From Parus major (Eukaryota > Chordata > Aves > Passeriformes > Paridae): 64,000 bases of DNA. Below the pieces are notes generated by a model. It was given only the letters and a program-made list of their open reading frames with translations, ran no database searches and was not told where the DNA came from. The stretch spans positions 46,815,929 through 46,879,928 of the forward strand of contig NC_031799.1 of the NCBI RefSeq assembly GCF_001522545.3, in the 5' to 3' direction. Below are positions 11,301-26,300 of this stretch, in pieces. The position numbers and the translations under genes are program-made. Numbering within the stretch: position 1 is the first letter of the stretch; every line of letters starts with the position of its first letter.

Positions 11301-14300
11301 AAGCCATGGAAGGATTCTAGGCTGTCTGCTGGAGAATGCAAAGTACAGCTAAACACTTGATACTGTCTAGTGAGTGTGACAGGTATTGTGGATGAGCACA
11401 GACCAGGCTGACAGAGCTCTGTTGCAGGTCTGAAGTCCAGATTTCTGAGACTGAGGTCTCCATCAACTGCAAAACCTCTTCCAGGACTTTCTGCAGTGCC
11501 CCAGCTTGCTCATCATAACCAAAGAGCACAAGCTGCTTCAGAAGGATGTGTATCTCTCCTGCAGGTGGGAACAGAAGCAATAAATAGCAATCAAGACAGA
11601 TATAATAAATCAACAGCTGCATTTCTTTGCTATCAGCACAGGAAGGAGAGCAGCAATTCAGAACTGGTTCTGTTCCCTTACAGTGTCTGAGAACAAAAAC
11701 AAGATAAATCTGTAGTGCCACTGAAAAGGTTTCTTTTCTCTGTTCCCAACTTCAGATGCAGAGAGGTCATGCTATTTTGAGCACAGAGGCAGGTTGACTA
11801 AACCAAGGTCCAACACACGTGGAACAGGAAGCTTTTCTCCCCAGCGTATACAGTAAGAACAAGAGTGGGCACACCACCTAAGCTGTCCTCATCTTCTCAA
11901 GCTGCAGCATGGATTAAGATCACCAATTGTCCTACCTTTCACAGTCTCAACAGCACGAACACTCTCTCCCAGGACTTCCAGAAGGGCAATATCCTCAAAA
12001 GGACTCCCCTCCTTCAGGCTGTATCTCTTACGCTCCGCCTTGCGTCGGTTCTTTGAGGATCGCCTGAAAAGAGCATGTTCAGTTACAGTGTGCACAACAG
12101 GATTAGCTGTTAGCAGGGTTAAGTCTGAAGGAACATCAGCAGTGTACATGAAACTTGTCACTCAAGTCCTTGCTTCCTCCAGCTGATGGAGGACTGCATG
12201 TAACCTTAGGTGCTGTGACAATGTTTTCAGTGCTACTCAACCAATGTCCTTAGTGATCTGGAACACAAGACAGGAGTCAGGCTGTTTCTCTGCTCCAAAA
12301 AGGACTGCTCCATGTTCCAGCAAGGTTAAAGCATGTCTACAACACAAAGCAGGAGCTAATCCAAGCACAAAGCAGTAGTCATTATCAGGCAAAGCTGAGA
12401 TCCACTTAAAACACTGCTGGCCAAGGTCTGTGCTTCGCTGTGAACATTTTAATTTTTGCCTTTTCCAGAGCCTGCTCAGCTCCTACCCATGATCACAAGA
12501 AAGCAACTTCATTAATAGACAAGGCCTACTTGCGTAATGTTCCCAAGTGATCTTCACACTCTGACACTGAATACTAAGGCTGCACTCTCCTGTTTACATC
12601 TGGTCCACAAAAAAAAAAAAAAAAGTGTCTAAAAAGTCCACATTTTTTCCACAACTGTATTTTTCCACAATTCAACCAGGGAATTCAGAAGTGGTCCCAC
12701 AGATTACACCAGCCTGTTACACACCACACCCCACAGTGCAGCTCATGTTCTTGAAAGCCCTCAAAAACAATGCACACAACCACTTTGGGAAGACATTGGT
12801 ATGAGATTTAGTAGCAACTCCCACACACCAAGTGTGAAACCTGGGCCAAAGAACACAAGATATGTGCACAAGCTGTTAATATTTGAGAGGCTCTGCCTGT
12901 ACTCTGTGTCTAGCTTTCTACAACCAGCTATTCTGGCCATATGCCCAACACCCATGGAGCCAGAACCCTCCCAGAGTTTCAGCTCCTCTGCCAGGCACCC
13001 AGTTCCTGTTGCACTAGTAGCTTCTGGCTTTTTCTGCTCTTTCCCTTCTAATGAGAGTTAAAATAACCATGAAATGCCTGTAATTAAAGCAGCACCAAGG
13101 CACACACAGCTGCAAGGAGGAGCATGTCAAGTATGAGCAAGCTGACCACCTGAATGCTGATGCCAAAAAAGTCACTCCCTGATTGATGGCAGATACCTAC
13201 GCTGATATTCTTGAATTGCTGTGTGAGTATTTGCTGTTCATGTCACTGGCTGTCACAACACTGCTGGTTTCAGAGAAAAGCTCCAATTCTGGGCAATTTG
13301 GCACTTCATAATCTGCAAAACATGGTAACAACTGTCACAGTATGGAAAAAGGTCAGAATTATTTCAAGCTTTCTGATTGATCTGTATAGCTTGCTGGGCA
13401 GATGCATTCTACCTGCTGGTGTTCTGGAAACTTATAGCTCCCAACTCCCCTGAGCCAGCACACAGGAAGAAACAGTAATTATGAGAACAGCACCACTCCT
13501 CTGCCCTGGTGGGGATCATGATATTGAACAGCACAATCAGAGGGATGACAATCTCAGTGCAGCAGGTCTGGACTAGGACAAAGCAATCTGTTTTCAGAGG
13601 AATTCCTTGAGCCTGTGTAAGCTGGCAGGTGAATATGTTTATAGGTACTTGGCACGAAGGACATTCTGAGCATTGTCTCACACAGCCAAGATGGCATTAT
13701 GGAGACAATGCTCTGTCATTTTGAAGAGCTTACAGGTGCATTTTCATTGCATGAATGCTGTGACCCAAGGAAGAGCTGAAAATACAGAGTAACTACACTC
13801 ACGGAGTGAGGAGGGGTTGAGAAAGGTGCTGTTTTACTGCTGTAGATCCCATTGAACCTAAAGGAGAGCACAGCTTCATCAGAGCAAACAGAAACCAAAG
13901 AAAACATGATCACAGTTATTTATGCAGGAGAAAGTCATATGCACTTCAATACTAACCCTGCAGGTTCTCACAGGCCTTCCCCTTCAGCTCTCGCACCACT
14001 TGCAGGCGACTTTTATGGCGAAGAAATGCTGTTTTCTGGGAATCTAGGAAGATCAGCTGACTCTTCTGAGCTGATCATCAAGAAAATCAAAACATAAACA
14101 TTTGTGCAAGAGAAACACAAAAGCATTTTTTACACAAGCACAGTCCTTCAACAAGCGCAGAAAAAAAACCCTCTCAGCTCATAAAGCATGAAAAGAAAGA
14201 ACAAGGAATAGTAATGAAACATTATTTGTGGAAGGGAGAATAAAGCTATCAAATATTTTTTTATTTCCAAAAGCTACTCATCATAGCTTACAGGACAGGT

Positions 14301-17300
14301 GGACATTTTTCTGGTCCACAGCTCTGCTGCTACATGTGCTCTGAACAAGGACTGTCTTGCTTCATCATGGACATGCAGACACAGACACTTTTGCAGCTTT
14401 TGACTGTGAGGTCTGGAAAAGCTCCAAAGGAGCCTGACTAAGCTGAAAAGATCCCATGACACTGCAGGGCTTCAAGATGCACTGAGGACAGCCAAGTGCA
14501 GCTAACTGAGCAGCATCAATTAGGTGGATGCAAAGTATCCAGCCATACACCTTCCAGTACTGGAATGGTGATACGTACATAGTGCTGTGACTTCCCACAG
14601 ACCCATCAAAGAGCTTCTTTAGCCTCTATAGCACAGAGAAATCTTAGATTCTTGTACAGACTCACCTTCCAAAATAGCAGGTTTTAAGTTGGTCTCTAAG
14701 ATATCCAATCTACTATACTTGTGAATCTGGATCAGGGAAAGAAGAGAAATTTTATTTAAGGATCTTACCCAGATCACATCCCTCTGTTTTTGCACTCTTA
14801 AGATGTATTTCCACTTCTGTTCTTGTGGTTTGAAATGTCTTACCAGCCTCAAAGCCTCTTCCCAAAGAGCCCCTTCTAAGAGCAGGAGAACAGCCTCCTC
14901 ATAGTCCTAGAAGAAAAGAGCGACCATGGGTTGCTGTTGATGTTAGTAATACATGTTCAGATAGGAGCTACTCAGATGGGTATTTCTATGCAGCAGTATC
15001 CCAGTCAAGAGAGAAAAACACTACTATGCCAGCTGCTTTGAGGTGTTGACATAAAAACCCCAACAAGAAAACAAAAACCACAAGCCAACTCAGCAAAACT
15101 ATGTTTCTTCTCCCACACTAAGGGGAAATGCCTCTGGAATTCCCTCTTCCTTATTCCAGCCCTCATGTTTCAGCTTTCCTAGACAAAAGCTTTTCATACC
15201 AAAGTGTGGGCGGCTTCACAAGGGGAAAAACTCAGGGACACTGCATTTATCTCCACCCTGCTCACTGCATCACCCAGGCCTGCTCTGCCCTCCTCAAGGG
15301 AGCCCAGGGCACAGACTGTTCTGCTGTCAGCATCCATGTGGTGCAGGATAACAGAGAAAACACAGATGGTGAATCTAAATGACAGATACTTGGCATTACT
15401 GGGACACAGGCAGGAGGGTGATTACATTACCTGAGTGTACTGCTCCAGGAGTATGGCTGCCTCTGCGTACTTTCTCTGTTCAACTAGTTTTCCTACAAGA
15501 AAAAGTGAGGTTTCAGCTTTTCAGAAACAGCTGGATTTTGTGCCAGAAAACTACAAAGTAGAGGAAAATCCCACTCACTGAGACATGCTCAGTGACATTT
15601 CTATATGCTCAGAAATGTACTCAGTTGCTAAATCGAGCTGTAATTTAAAAAGGGCACCACAGAAAAGCATTAAATGCATGAAGGATTTAAATCACATTAA
15701 GTGACAGAGAAAGCAGATACTGGAATATCCAACTCCAGAAGACTAGACTCTCAGAAGCTGTATTTCCCGTGTTAAGTGGCCCTTCATAAACCCCACCTCC
15801 GAGTAAGGCTGAATTCAGGACAAGGCTCCATTCTCTTGCTGAAATAGGTGAAATTTCTCTTGATGAAATATACACCACGTCCACAACACACCTCATGTAT
15901 GACATGTGCCAGTGAGCACAAATTCTGTGACTAGCTACCTTCTTCTCCTTAGAACAACACACAGCTTAATGTACCAGCTAGTCCTAGTTCCTAGCTCGCT
16001 TCAAGGAGAAAACAAGATACAGCTCCAAATTATCCAACAGCCTTTAAGGTTGGTGAATAGGCACAGCATTTGCACCATGTCTAGAGGCCTCAGAAATGTC
16101 AGACACTTCAGTGCATGTCCATTCCTTGAGGTTAACTAACAAAGCAATTTGAAAGAACAGTTTGGCAACCAGCTCCAAGGGAACAATGCAGCCAGCGCTG
16201 GGCAGCTGAGGCCACAGTTTGCTTGGCAGCTCCTGGGTTGCCTACCCATTCAGCTTCAACATCTTTTGGTTCCTTTGGGAAACAACGGTCATATGCAAAT
16301 GCACAAACCCTTGGGGAAACATGGGATCTTTGTTCTCATTTAAGAAAAGTGCTGCTGAATACTGAGGTTTCCATTGAATTATGGGAAAAATCAAAGTGAA
16401 CCATACATAACAGCAGCCACTTCTGCTGTGCACATTTGCATCTCTTCAAGGCATACCTGCCATGTCCCGTGCCAGGCTGGACTGCTTATCCTTTGTGTAA
16501 CCAAGCTGTGATGCCATGCACAGGGCTTGCTGCCAGCTGCCACTGCTCTGAAAAGCATCAAGTGCTTTTGCAAAGATGCCAGCACGAGCAAATATCAATG
16601 CAGCCTGTTCATACAGCTGCTTCTGAATCAGGTACTCCCCATATGCATCACTGATATCCTGAAAAAAAAGGACAAAAAAAAAAAAAAAGAAAAGGGAAAG
16701 AAAAGATTAGTAAGGTGAGTAGCTGTCCTCCATTAGTATAAATTAAGGGCCCATCAACAAAAGCCTCTTACCCAGCTTCTCCAAGGAGTTTCTAGGCATG
16801 AAGAGCACATGGAGACACTTCATAGGGCTATGGCAAGTGACATAAGGAGGCACCTGCCTCTCCAAACCAAATGCTGTGTAAACTATGCACTGCAGGAAAC
16901 CAGACCCTTCCTCCCCACCCACATGAGCAGTTTTAGTTAGCATGTCTCTCAGAACCAACCTACTTTAGGAAACAAACACTGACACACAAAGGAACACGAA
17001 AGCCCTGTAACTCTATAGGCACAGGCTACTCAGAGCTCACTATCTCCATGAAGAAGGGACAAGTGGATTTGACTGGAAGGATCCAGGGGAAATAATAAAA
17101 CACTCCCAATGAGTCATTCAGAAACAGACCTCCCTCATGAGTAAAGACTCCTTTCTGCTTTCACTGTGTTGCAAGTAGTCTGATTTTCTCCATTTCCCCT
17201 CTCATTCAACTCCTCCTTGTATAAAGGCTTGTGTGTATTTACAGTATCTAGATTAGATTGTATTACATGCACTTTTATCTCAGGCTTGGACAAGCTGAAG

Positions 17301-20300
17301 TTCTTCAGTAACACTGAAACCAATAAGGGACACTACAAACTTGGAAACCGCACATCTGAAAGTGTCCAAGTTCTCCAGCACTTTTCAGAATAGCTTAAGG
17401 ATAATGAATTGTCCCCATAGAATCTGCAAGCCACACAGAGGTCAAAACAGGGAGAAGTCCTCTTGAGGTTATAGGAGTTACACAGCAAAATAGTGCAGAA
17501 GAAACAGGACTTCCAGGTTATCTCTGAGTCACAGGATTAAAGGAGTAACAACCATCGATGACCAGGTCCCACAGGTTTAGTGCTGTGAGTCACTCCAGCT
17601 GTTATCTCAGAAGAGGGTCTCAGACAACACTGGAATAGCAATGACCTACAGAACTTGAACACAAGCAGCTGCAGTTCCATTTCTGCCCTCATGCAAACTG
17701 CTGAGAAGATACAAACACATGCATAAGGGATATAAAGCTTTGACACAGCACTGTCACAAGCTTACGCACCTTGTACTCCTGAGCGCTGGAGGGGTACAGC
17801 TTCAAGGCCTCAGAATACAGGTTCTGATCCTTCACCAAGTTCAGAAATTCAGAGAAGTGCTCAGGACCTGCAGAAATAATTTACTTGTAAAAATAAAAGA
17901 GAAAGTACATGGCCCTCCTGGCTCCCAGAGAGCCTGGGTTCACAACATGAAGAAGCAACTAGAGGCGTCTGGGTGGAAGAGCACCCATTTTACTGCTGTA
18001 AAATCAAGGCATTTGCTTCCATGAGGTTTTGCCAGAGATATTAACCAGGCACAATTCACTTGAACAGGAACCACACAAGACGTCATGTGCTTCATGACCA
18101 CAGAGGTGTAAACATTTCTCTCTTCATGCACCAAGCTATAGCACAAAAAGCGCTAGTAGCAAAAGTTCACCACGCATTACCAGATGGGAAGATGATCTTG
18201 TGCAATCCTTCTCTTTCTTTAGTTATTTCCCCCCAAAGGCTCTCCAAAATGGAAATGTTACACTGCAGAAATCCTCCTTAGGACACCTACCACATTTGCA
18301 GAGGTGGCCAAGAGCTTTCGTGTATCTCTTCAAGTGTCTGTCTATTGTGTATCGTTGATAATTGGTTTCCATTTTCCGAAGGGTATTTAAGAAGGGTAAG
18401 TATTCTTTTGGGTCCTGCAAAGAGCAATAAAAACTGCAGTTGAGCTAATCCACTAAAGTCCTTATTTGCCCTCATCTTCACCAACAGACAGTCCCATAAT
18501 TGAAAATGTATGATAATATCCTAAAAAAATGCATTTTTTCCCAAATGTAAGCCATCTTAAAGAATCAATTTGTGCATATACTCTTGCCAGAAATTACTAA
18601 CTTGAATTACCAGGCTCCCACACGGACTTCAGCAGTATCTAAAGGACGGTAACATTTAAGTTTCAAGCCTATGTGTCATATGAAATGTTGTTTTTTATTA
18701 TCTATCATTATCTATAAATTTACAGCCATAAAGTTGATCAACTTCCCCGCACCAAAGGTCATAAAACCTCTTAACACAAATATGGTGCTCTAACTGACAG
18801 ACAGCAGAATTTGCTAAAACACTAGGAAACTCTGAAGATGCAGATGGGCATTTCAGGTCAGAGATTTCACATTAAAATGAAGACACATGCTATTATAATG
18901 GAAACCACTAAATAAGCAAGAATCAAGAATACAGAACTGAGAATGGAAGGCATAGAGTCAAAACACTTCAGATATCAATCCCTCCCTTCCCCAGAGCTAC
19001 TTTGCCCTACTGCTTTAGAAGAGCACCGTTTCACTTGGAACACAAATTTTCAAAGTTGTGCTCAAGAAGTACTAAAGGATGCAGAGACACAACACTTTCC
19101 CAGCATCCTCCCAAGCACACATAGAGCTTCTGAGAAACTGGAATCCTGCCTAGGTAGAAAGCCATTACTAAGAAAACATGTAGGCTGATCTGCAGACTAC
19201 AAAAAACCTTTGAGAAAGTAGAAAAATAAATTCCTTCGCAGGAACGATAAGCCAAGACCTTTTGAGACTTTTCTGCCACCATGACGACTAAATCAAAGTC
19301 ATACGTCCCCAAGGAATAATCGTACAATTCATTGACATCCACAAGGAAAAGCAGGTACTTCAGTGCTTCTTCTGCACTCACAGCTTGGACATCTGGCGTG
19401 CTGCTTTCTGCAACAAGATAAAGCAGCATATGACCTGTTACACCTCCAGCAGCGGAACCCTGCTGAGAGGAAAGGATGCATCATCAAGCATCCCTTGACA
19501 CCAGAGAGGGACCATGAGACTAACAGCTTGCTCTGTCTTGCAGAAGGGTTACTTTGCCTTTTCTGGGCAACTTCAAGGACCATCCCAAGCATAGCACTGA
19601 GCATGCAACTGTGATGAGCTCGAAGCATCAGCATGGAATAAAGGTAAAGTTTGCTAGTTTGAAATACTAGAATCCAGAATAGGAACATCCTATTCTATGA
19701 TGAGAGAATTAAGAGTTCCAACTGGAAAGTGAAAATAGGTCCAACCCTGGGATTATCTGCCAGCAAACCTAGGTAAAAGAGTGAGCTGAGGGCATGTACA
19801 GCAGCCTATGGTAGCTGATATGCTGCTGTACTTAAACACACAGCTGGTTTCAAGTGCATTTCTGGTTTTTGGCATTTCGTGCAGTATCTCAGGGCGCAGC
19901 TGCACAGAGAGCTGCAGGTTGAGCTCTTGGTGGTGAAAGCTTCAGTGTTAACTGCCAACCCATTGCACAACAAAGGGGACAGAGACCTGTGAGACACTGA
20001 GACAGTGTCCTCAGCAGGAGCTGAGAACCTCCAGATTTTTTCAGGGGTAGATTGTGAAGGTTTAGAAGTTCTCACAGGTCTAGGGGTTCCTTTGTTTAGG
20101 GTCCTTTTCCAGAGGCATCAGCTGGAGCTGCTATTTTGTTAGTTAGTCATTCCACTGAGACTAAATTATATTAAGCAGGATCTCTGAGACTGTACTGTGC
20201 GAAACATGAGGTTGAGCTGGTCTGACTGTGCATGTGGGGGATGTAGCTGTGGGGGATGGTCTCAGCTTAGATGGCCCAAACGTGACTCCCAGTGTGGCTC

Positions 20301-23300
20301 TTGCATGGTCAGATGGGGAAGTTTCCCCCCCTAGCAGGTTTGGTTGGACAGCTAAGTTTCCTTAACACAAAGGTCCTGCAAACCACCCATTTTCAAGACT
20401 TTTGAATTCCTGATACAAAACCTCGAAGATCATGAACCTTCTGGAGAGCAATTTCTAGTTCTGGAGGACTTTTCTTTACATGTGCTGTCAGTATCGATAG
20501 GCAATATCTGGAGAAAAGAGAAGTAGTGAATGAAAAAGTGAGGAGGCAGAAACACAGCTTATTTTTAGCACAGTTTGTGCAAGTTCTAGTTTATGTCTTA
20601 GGAAAAAAACAAAAATAAAACTGCTCAGGCATTTTGATCCTCCTAGAGGAAGGCAGCAAACATGGGAAAAGAACAGAATATACCAGAAAGGTTCTTCTAC
20701 TCAGCATGCCTTTTGAAACATGTCATAAAGCTGGAGGTGTGCTTTGTGTAGAAAGAGCACATGCCATTACCATTAATTAATAATTACCATGCCAGCCAAC
20801 ATGCTGACGAGGACATACCTCTCTCTAAATATTCAGATAGCTGGATAGTTTTCCAAATGAAATCTGGCACAAAAATAGCCTTTTTTATAAAAGGAAAGCT
20901 TTCTAGGGTGTTATTTATACTTCCATACATTTCACATTTACTATTTCAAAAGAGCTTTCCCAGCCAAGCAGATGCTTTCTTTTCTGAAACAGTTTGCTGG
21001 AAAGTGTCTAAACTCTTAGGGCTCAGCATCTACTCACCACATCTCATCTCTTTACACTGTTTAACACTAAGCTGCCAATAGTTTAGCATCATTTCACCAG
21101 GCACTGCTTTTAACCTATTTGCCCAGGTTTTATCTTTGTCTGGTATTGATTCATCCAAGGAGAACGATTACCAAAAATGCAATCAATCAAGAACATGGAG
21201 CTGATCATTTATGAAGTAATTCAGTATCAAACAGAATAATTTGACACTAATATCTTTACAAAAGGCCAGCTGCTTCAGTCAGCAACTCAACAAGATGAAA
21301 ATCTTGCCATCTCCTAAACATAAGGTAAGCATCCTACATCTATTATTTTAATTCTGGTAGTAAAATGTTGGTATGCTATCAGTGGAATTATTTGGTGTTT
21401 CCAGGACAGCATTCTCAGCAGGAGCAAGGCATGGTATAGTTAATTTTGTGAAGCACAAGCTTACCTCAGAGAACCTAGGGCCAAACAACTGATGTGAAGG
21501 ACAGCTTTGTATCCTGCCAGTGACTTACTAGAAATCTCTCTAATGGTTCCTTCACCTACAGTAAGAAGGTACTCACTTTTGAGGGTCAATGTGTTCCATG
21601 GCAACTCTCATCACATCACATATGAGGTTTACTTTTTTCTGATCAGGATGCTGGTGTGGCTGGCTGTTACTGCTACCATTCAGAGATGGGTACATACTCT
21701 TTGTGAAGTCTTCTTCTCTAGATAAAAACAGGTAATGTGAATAAGAGCACCATCCATTACGTAGCCCAGAACAAAGACAGTAAGGTTAAGGAACTCAAAT
21801 GTAAGCAGAAAATAACTACTCATTAACTGCCACACTAATAGGAAGCTGTCCAAAAATCTGTCAGTCTAAACTGATTGTCAGCCAAGAGAGGCATTAAAAA
21901 TAAACACATGAAAGTGGCTAAACAACTACTTCAGTAGCACAAAAATATCAGAAGGCAAGATTTACAAAATACAGTTGTCTTCTACTAAATCCACTGTGGA
22001 TTTACCCACTGAACCATGAAGAAGAATAAGCCATTAGCTATTATTTCTGGTTAGGTCAAGATGGAAAATCAAACCAAACACCTAAGTGATAGTACCAGTT
22101 CCTACAAAATTTTTGACTTTAGCAACCTTGAGAAGTCCTGAAACTACCATCACCGTAAAGTCTAATCACTGAGCCTTTAAGAAAGGAGTCAGGGGACTTG
22201 GTTTGAGGATCCAAGCAAGTATCTTGGCCTCAGACTAGGTAATGCACTGCCACCTTGCTCCTCTTTATGAGGGTACAAAACTTTCTCTGTTCTTATTTAC
22301 TGCTCTACAGCAACCCAGCAGAGAAGTCAAAGCGCTCAGATAATGTACTAATTACTTGCTGCAAAAATCTAATGACTGCCTGCAAACTGGAATTCCCAAC
22401 AAGATACACTATCCCTGAAACTATGGAGCCTACTCAAACGTTTATAACTTAATGCCAGATTTCTGATTCCTTGCACCCACACTGAAGAGTTGCCAGAATT
22501 TTGACAAAATAATGTACCACCACTGATTACACAAATGCTTCCATTTGCAGACTTAGACTTACTTCAGTTCCGTGAAAAACAAGTTGATATAGTTCACAGA
22601 CTCTATTTGCCTGATAAAGGTTTCTGTGTTTTCCAGAAATACCTGAAATGAGCAAGAGTATTACCACAGTTATTCTGAACACTAAGAACATGTACATCAA
22701 GTACAAGAATAAATCAGAGACCTCTGAAAGTACAGGATGAAGGAAATGCTAAATCAGATCTGTCTGTATGATGGTGTTGCAGTGCAGAACAGCCATCACT
22801 GCCAAAAGCAGAAATGACAGCTACACTTTTGAGTGCACTGTTCAGTTGACTCCAGGGTAGTTTAGTGTGGCAAACAACACAAGAGAACTGGGCAGACTTG
22901 CCTTGGGATTGTGGTCATAGAGAAGATTGAGGTTGATTCGCAGCTTCCTCATACACTGAAAAGCTTCCCTGAACATCAGCCTGAAAGAATGAGTCAAACA
23001 GGAGAGTTTACATAGTGGACAAGAAAATTGCAAATAAAGGCAACTGACTAGAGCCAAGCACAGAAACAGTGGAATGAGAACAGCCTACACAATCAGCTGT
23101 GTAGACTGCCTTTCAGAAAAATGTGCCAAGTCAATATAGTTCATTGCTGACCCTTGCAGTGGGACACACCAGTTCACAAGGTTGATGAAGCAAAACAGAA
23201 CTTAGATTATTTTTATCACCATTAAAAGAGAGTGTTACATTTTGTATTAATTTCCTTTTCTGAAAATTTCAATGTAAATTAATTCAGTAAAAAATGGGAA

Positions 23301-26300
23301 ACAGTCAGCTTAATCCTAAAGTGGCTGAGATGTCTGGAGAATGGAGATGAAGATTTCTCCAATCCACACAATTTCAGCACATGTAATAAACCCTTCAGTG
23401 GTGAAATGAGAAGTAACTGGCACAGGCGAAAGCTAGACTTCTAGGTGGTCACCCTGGAACAGTTTTGTTCCCTCTAACAAGGTCAATTCCTCTGAGTTTA
23501 GCCTCCCTCTCTTTTCCAGGTCAGTCAGCCTCTAACAGCACAGACTGGGGGAGGGAAGACAAGCATACACCAGTGCCATTTACCTGTCTAGCCACTTGCG
23601 AATCTGGGCAAGAACCAGAGCACGGTGGTGAATGGTCTCCAGATTTCCTCTTGGCATCTACAACACAAGATCCACACAATTACTTGTAGTTACTCTGCCT
23701 AAATTGTGGGAAAAGTGATAACCAGCAAATTTCTTAGGCCTGTCTGCTACTTGCAAGTGCATGGGCCTGTTGGCTCACTTCAGAGGACATGCAATTTCAA
23801 CAACTGTGGAAAAATACCTGAACATTCTCTCAGCTCAGAAATATTCCTTCCTCAGAAGGCTGGTCTCTGGACCCAACCAGGCATGATCCAGAGCAATTTG
23901 ATCAAGTTTCCAAGTTAGCTCTCCTCTGAGGAAGGTGTTGGGCTCCACACCACCGAAAGTACCTCTCAAATTACACCATTCTCCATTCTGTGAATCTCTG
24001 AAGAGTGAGCTCAGCAAAAAAATAAGTACCAAGGCTAATGCAGGCCTGCTAATAAGTACTAAAAGTGAGTCTTCAGATTCATGGTGAGAGGCTACAATAT
24101 GTAGCACTGCACTTCCTTAGCCATTAGGAACTAGCAATAGTCCTCCCCATATTCTGCACATGCCTATCTGCCTGTACCAAACCTACTCCCAAAGGCATGC
24201 TCAAAACCCTTCTGCATCCAGCCAGGCAGCTGGAGATTTGTGAGGTGCTATGCTGCAGCACTGTAAGGCACCAGCTTTGCAGCACTGCACACACTGCAGG
24301 TTGGCCAGGTGCCCACTGTGACAGGCCCCTGCACACCCTGATGTCAGCAGACACAGGCAGAGCACTGACCTGCAGCACAACCTTTGTGTCCAGGGGAACA
24401 ACAGTGACGATACGTGAGCCTCGCTCCACCTTGCGCAGGGTCTCACTGTTGGGTACAGCAGCACTGCTCAGGCCAGCCTGGAGGGCTGAAGACAACAGAC
24501 ATCAGCACACATGGCACAGGCAGCACAGCGCTGCATTAAGGACCTCCTATGTTGTAGGAGCCAGGCGAGGTTGTACTGGACCAACCAAGCCACCAGTACA
24601 GCAGTGATCTTCAACAATTCCTGACAGGCTGAGAACTTGCTGAGTGCTAATCACTACTGTACCTGTACACAAAGCAGAAGTGTATCCTCTGCACAACAGG
24701 ATGACAAAGCTCAACAGACCAGATAAGAGTAGCACTGAAGGGTGTAAAGGACCAATAAGTTGTCCTGTCTTTACCAAGGTCATCACACTTCTTATAGCCA
24801 GACACCACCAGAAACTCTTTCTACAGTGATCCCCACTCTACCATATACCCTCAAACAGCACACACACTTCTTCTTCTGGACATGGAGGGAAGGGAGAGAA
24901 TGCAGGGCTAAGCTGTTGGAAACAGTGTCAACTACAGCACTAATGCTCTTCCCTGTGAAAAGCATGTGATATGTATTCAGTTCCCTGAGCTCCTTGCTCT
25001 CTGGTAGATTTCTGAAAGAGCTCTCCTACCCTCATCTCTTGAACACTTCTTTTGAGGAACTCAAATACAACAGGTTTGGATGTAACAAATGGAAACATCT
25101 TGTGTTTCCAAGACGAATGCTACAAATTAGCAGCAGCAGGCAGCTGGTGCTGATACTTACCCTTCACTGATAAGTTCTTCAAGCAGAAGCACTGACAGGT
25201 ATGTGAGTTGGTTGTCACCAACAAAAACTCATTGTATGTTGCAAATGATGTAATGTTAGAAGCAACCTGTAAAAAAACCAGAAGTTTATCACAGCTCAGA
25301 CCAGAATACAGAAGCTGCCTTTGGCAGAGGAAAAGGGGATGAAATGAGGGACAAAAGCTCTGTACCTCAACATCATTAACAAAAAACCGGCATCGATCCG
25401 TGAGGCCCAAGATCACCTCCTGTAATTAAAATAATGACAACTATCAGCATCACAATCTCCTCTTTCACAACACTCAAGCACTGGATTGAAGTACCTTACA
25501 ATTAGGTAACAAGTATATCATGTGAATTACTTAGAGAAGCCAAGACAGCAAGTCACCCAACCTCTCTTCCAGCAGGGCTTAAACTTGAACATCTGCTGGC
25601 AGAAAATCCAGCTTTGCCTACTGCACAGTCACAAAATGGAAGCAGAAGCCATCCCAGAAATCTAGGCTTTTCTATTCAGCAGCACTTGGTCTAGGATACT
25701 CGAGGAAAACTACCACTCAAGAGCAGAGCAAAGCAGCTTCCTACAACAGGATGCACACTGAAGGAAGGAAACCCCTGAAATACCAGCAAAACAGCTAGTC
25801 ATTCTTTAAGCTGTAGGAACTATAAAGAAACAATCTCCAACAGGAAAAACCAGTGCAGCCATATTTACTAATTGGTTAAATTCAAATAAAACAAAGTGAA
25901 ACAGTCCTTTCAAAAAAGAGTGTAGCAGTAACTACTAGAAATTTCCAATCTGAATTTTCTCATTCTTAAATGAAATTATTCACTGTATTCATAGAACGGC
26001 GTGAACGGGTGTTAACTGCAATCCACCAGAAATGCTCTAGAAGGTAAGGGAAGATAAGCTCTCAGCTCTGCAAAGTGCCTTATGAAGAACATCATGAAAA
26101 AGCATCACTGGGCCCTGGGCAGAGGACCATGGTGTACTTTTGGCACAGATAACAACTGAGCTGGGAATTTCATCTGTTCGTAGTCTCACTTACTTCACCG
26201 CTGATCCTCGTGATGGAAATCTGCACACAACGGTAGGGGAACTGCACAGCAGAGCTACTGCTACTCCACCAGGGCTCAAGGACTGGAGTAGAAGCCTCTA

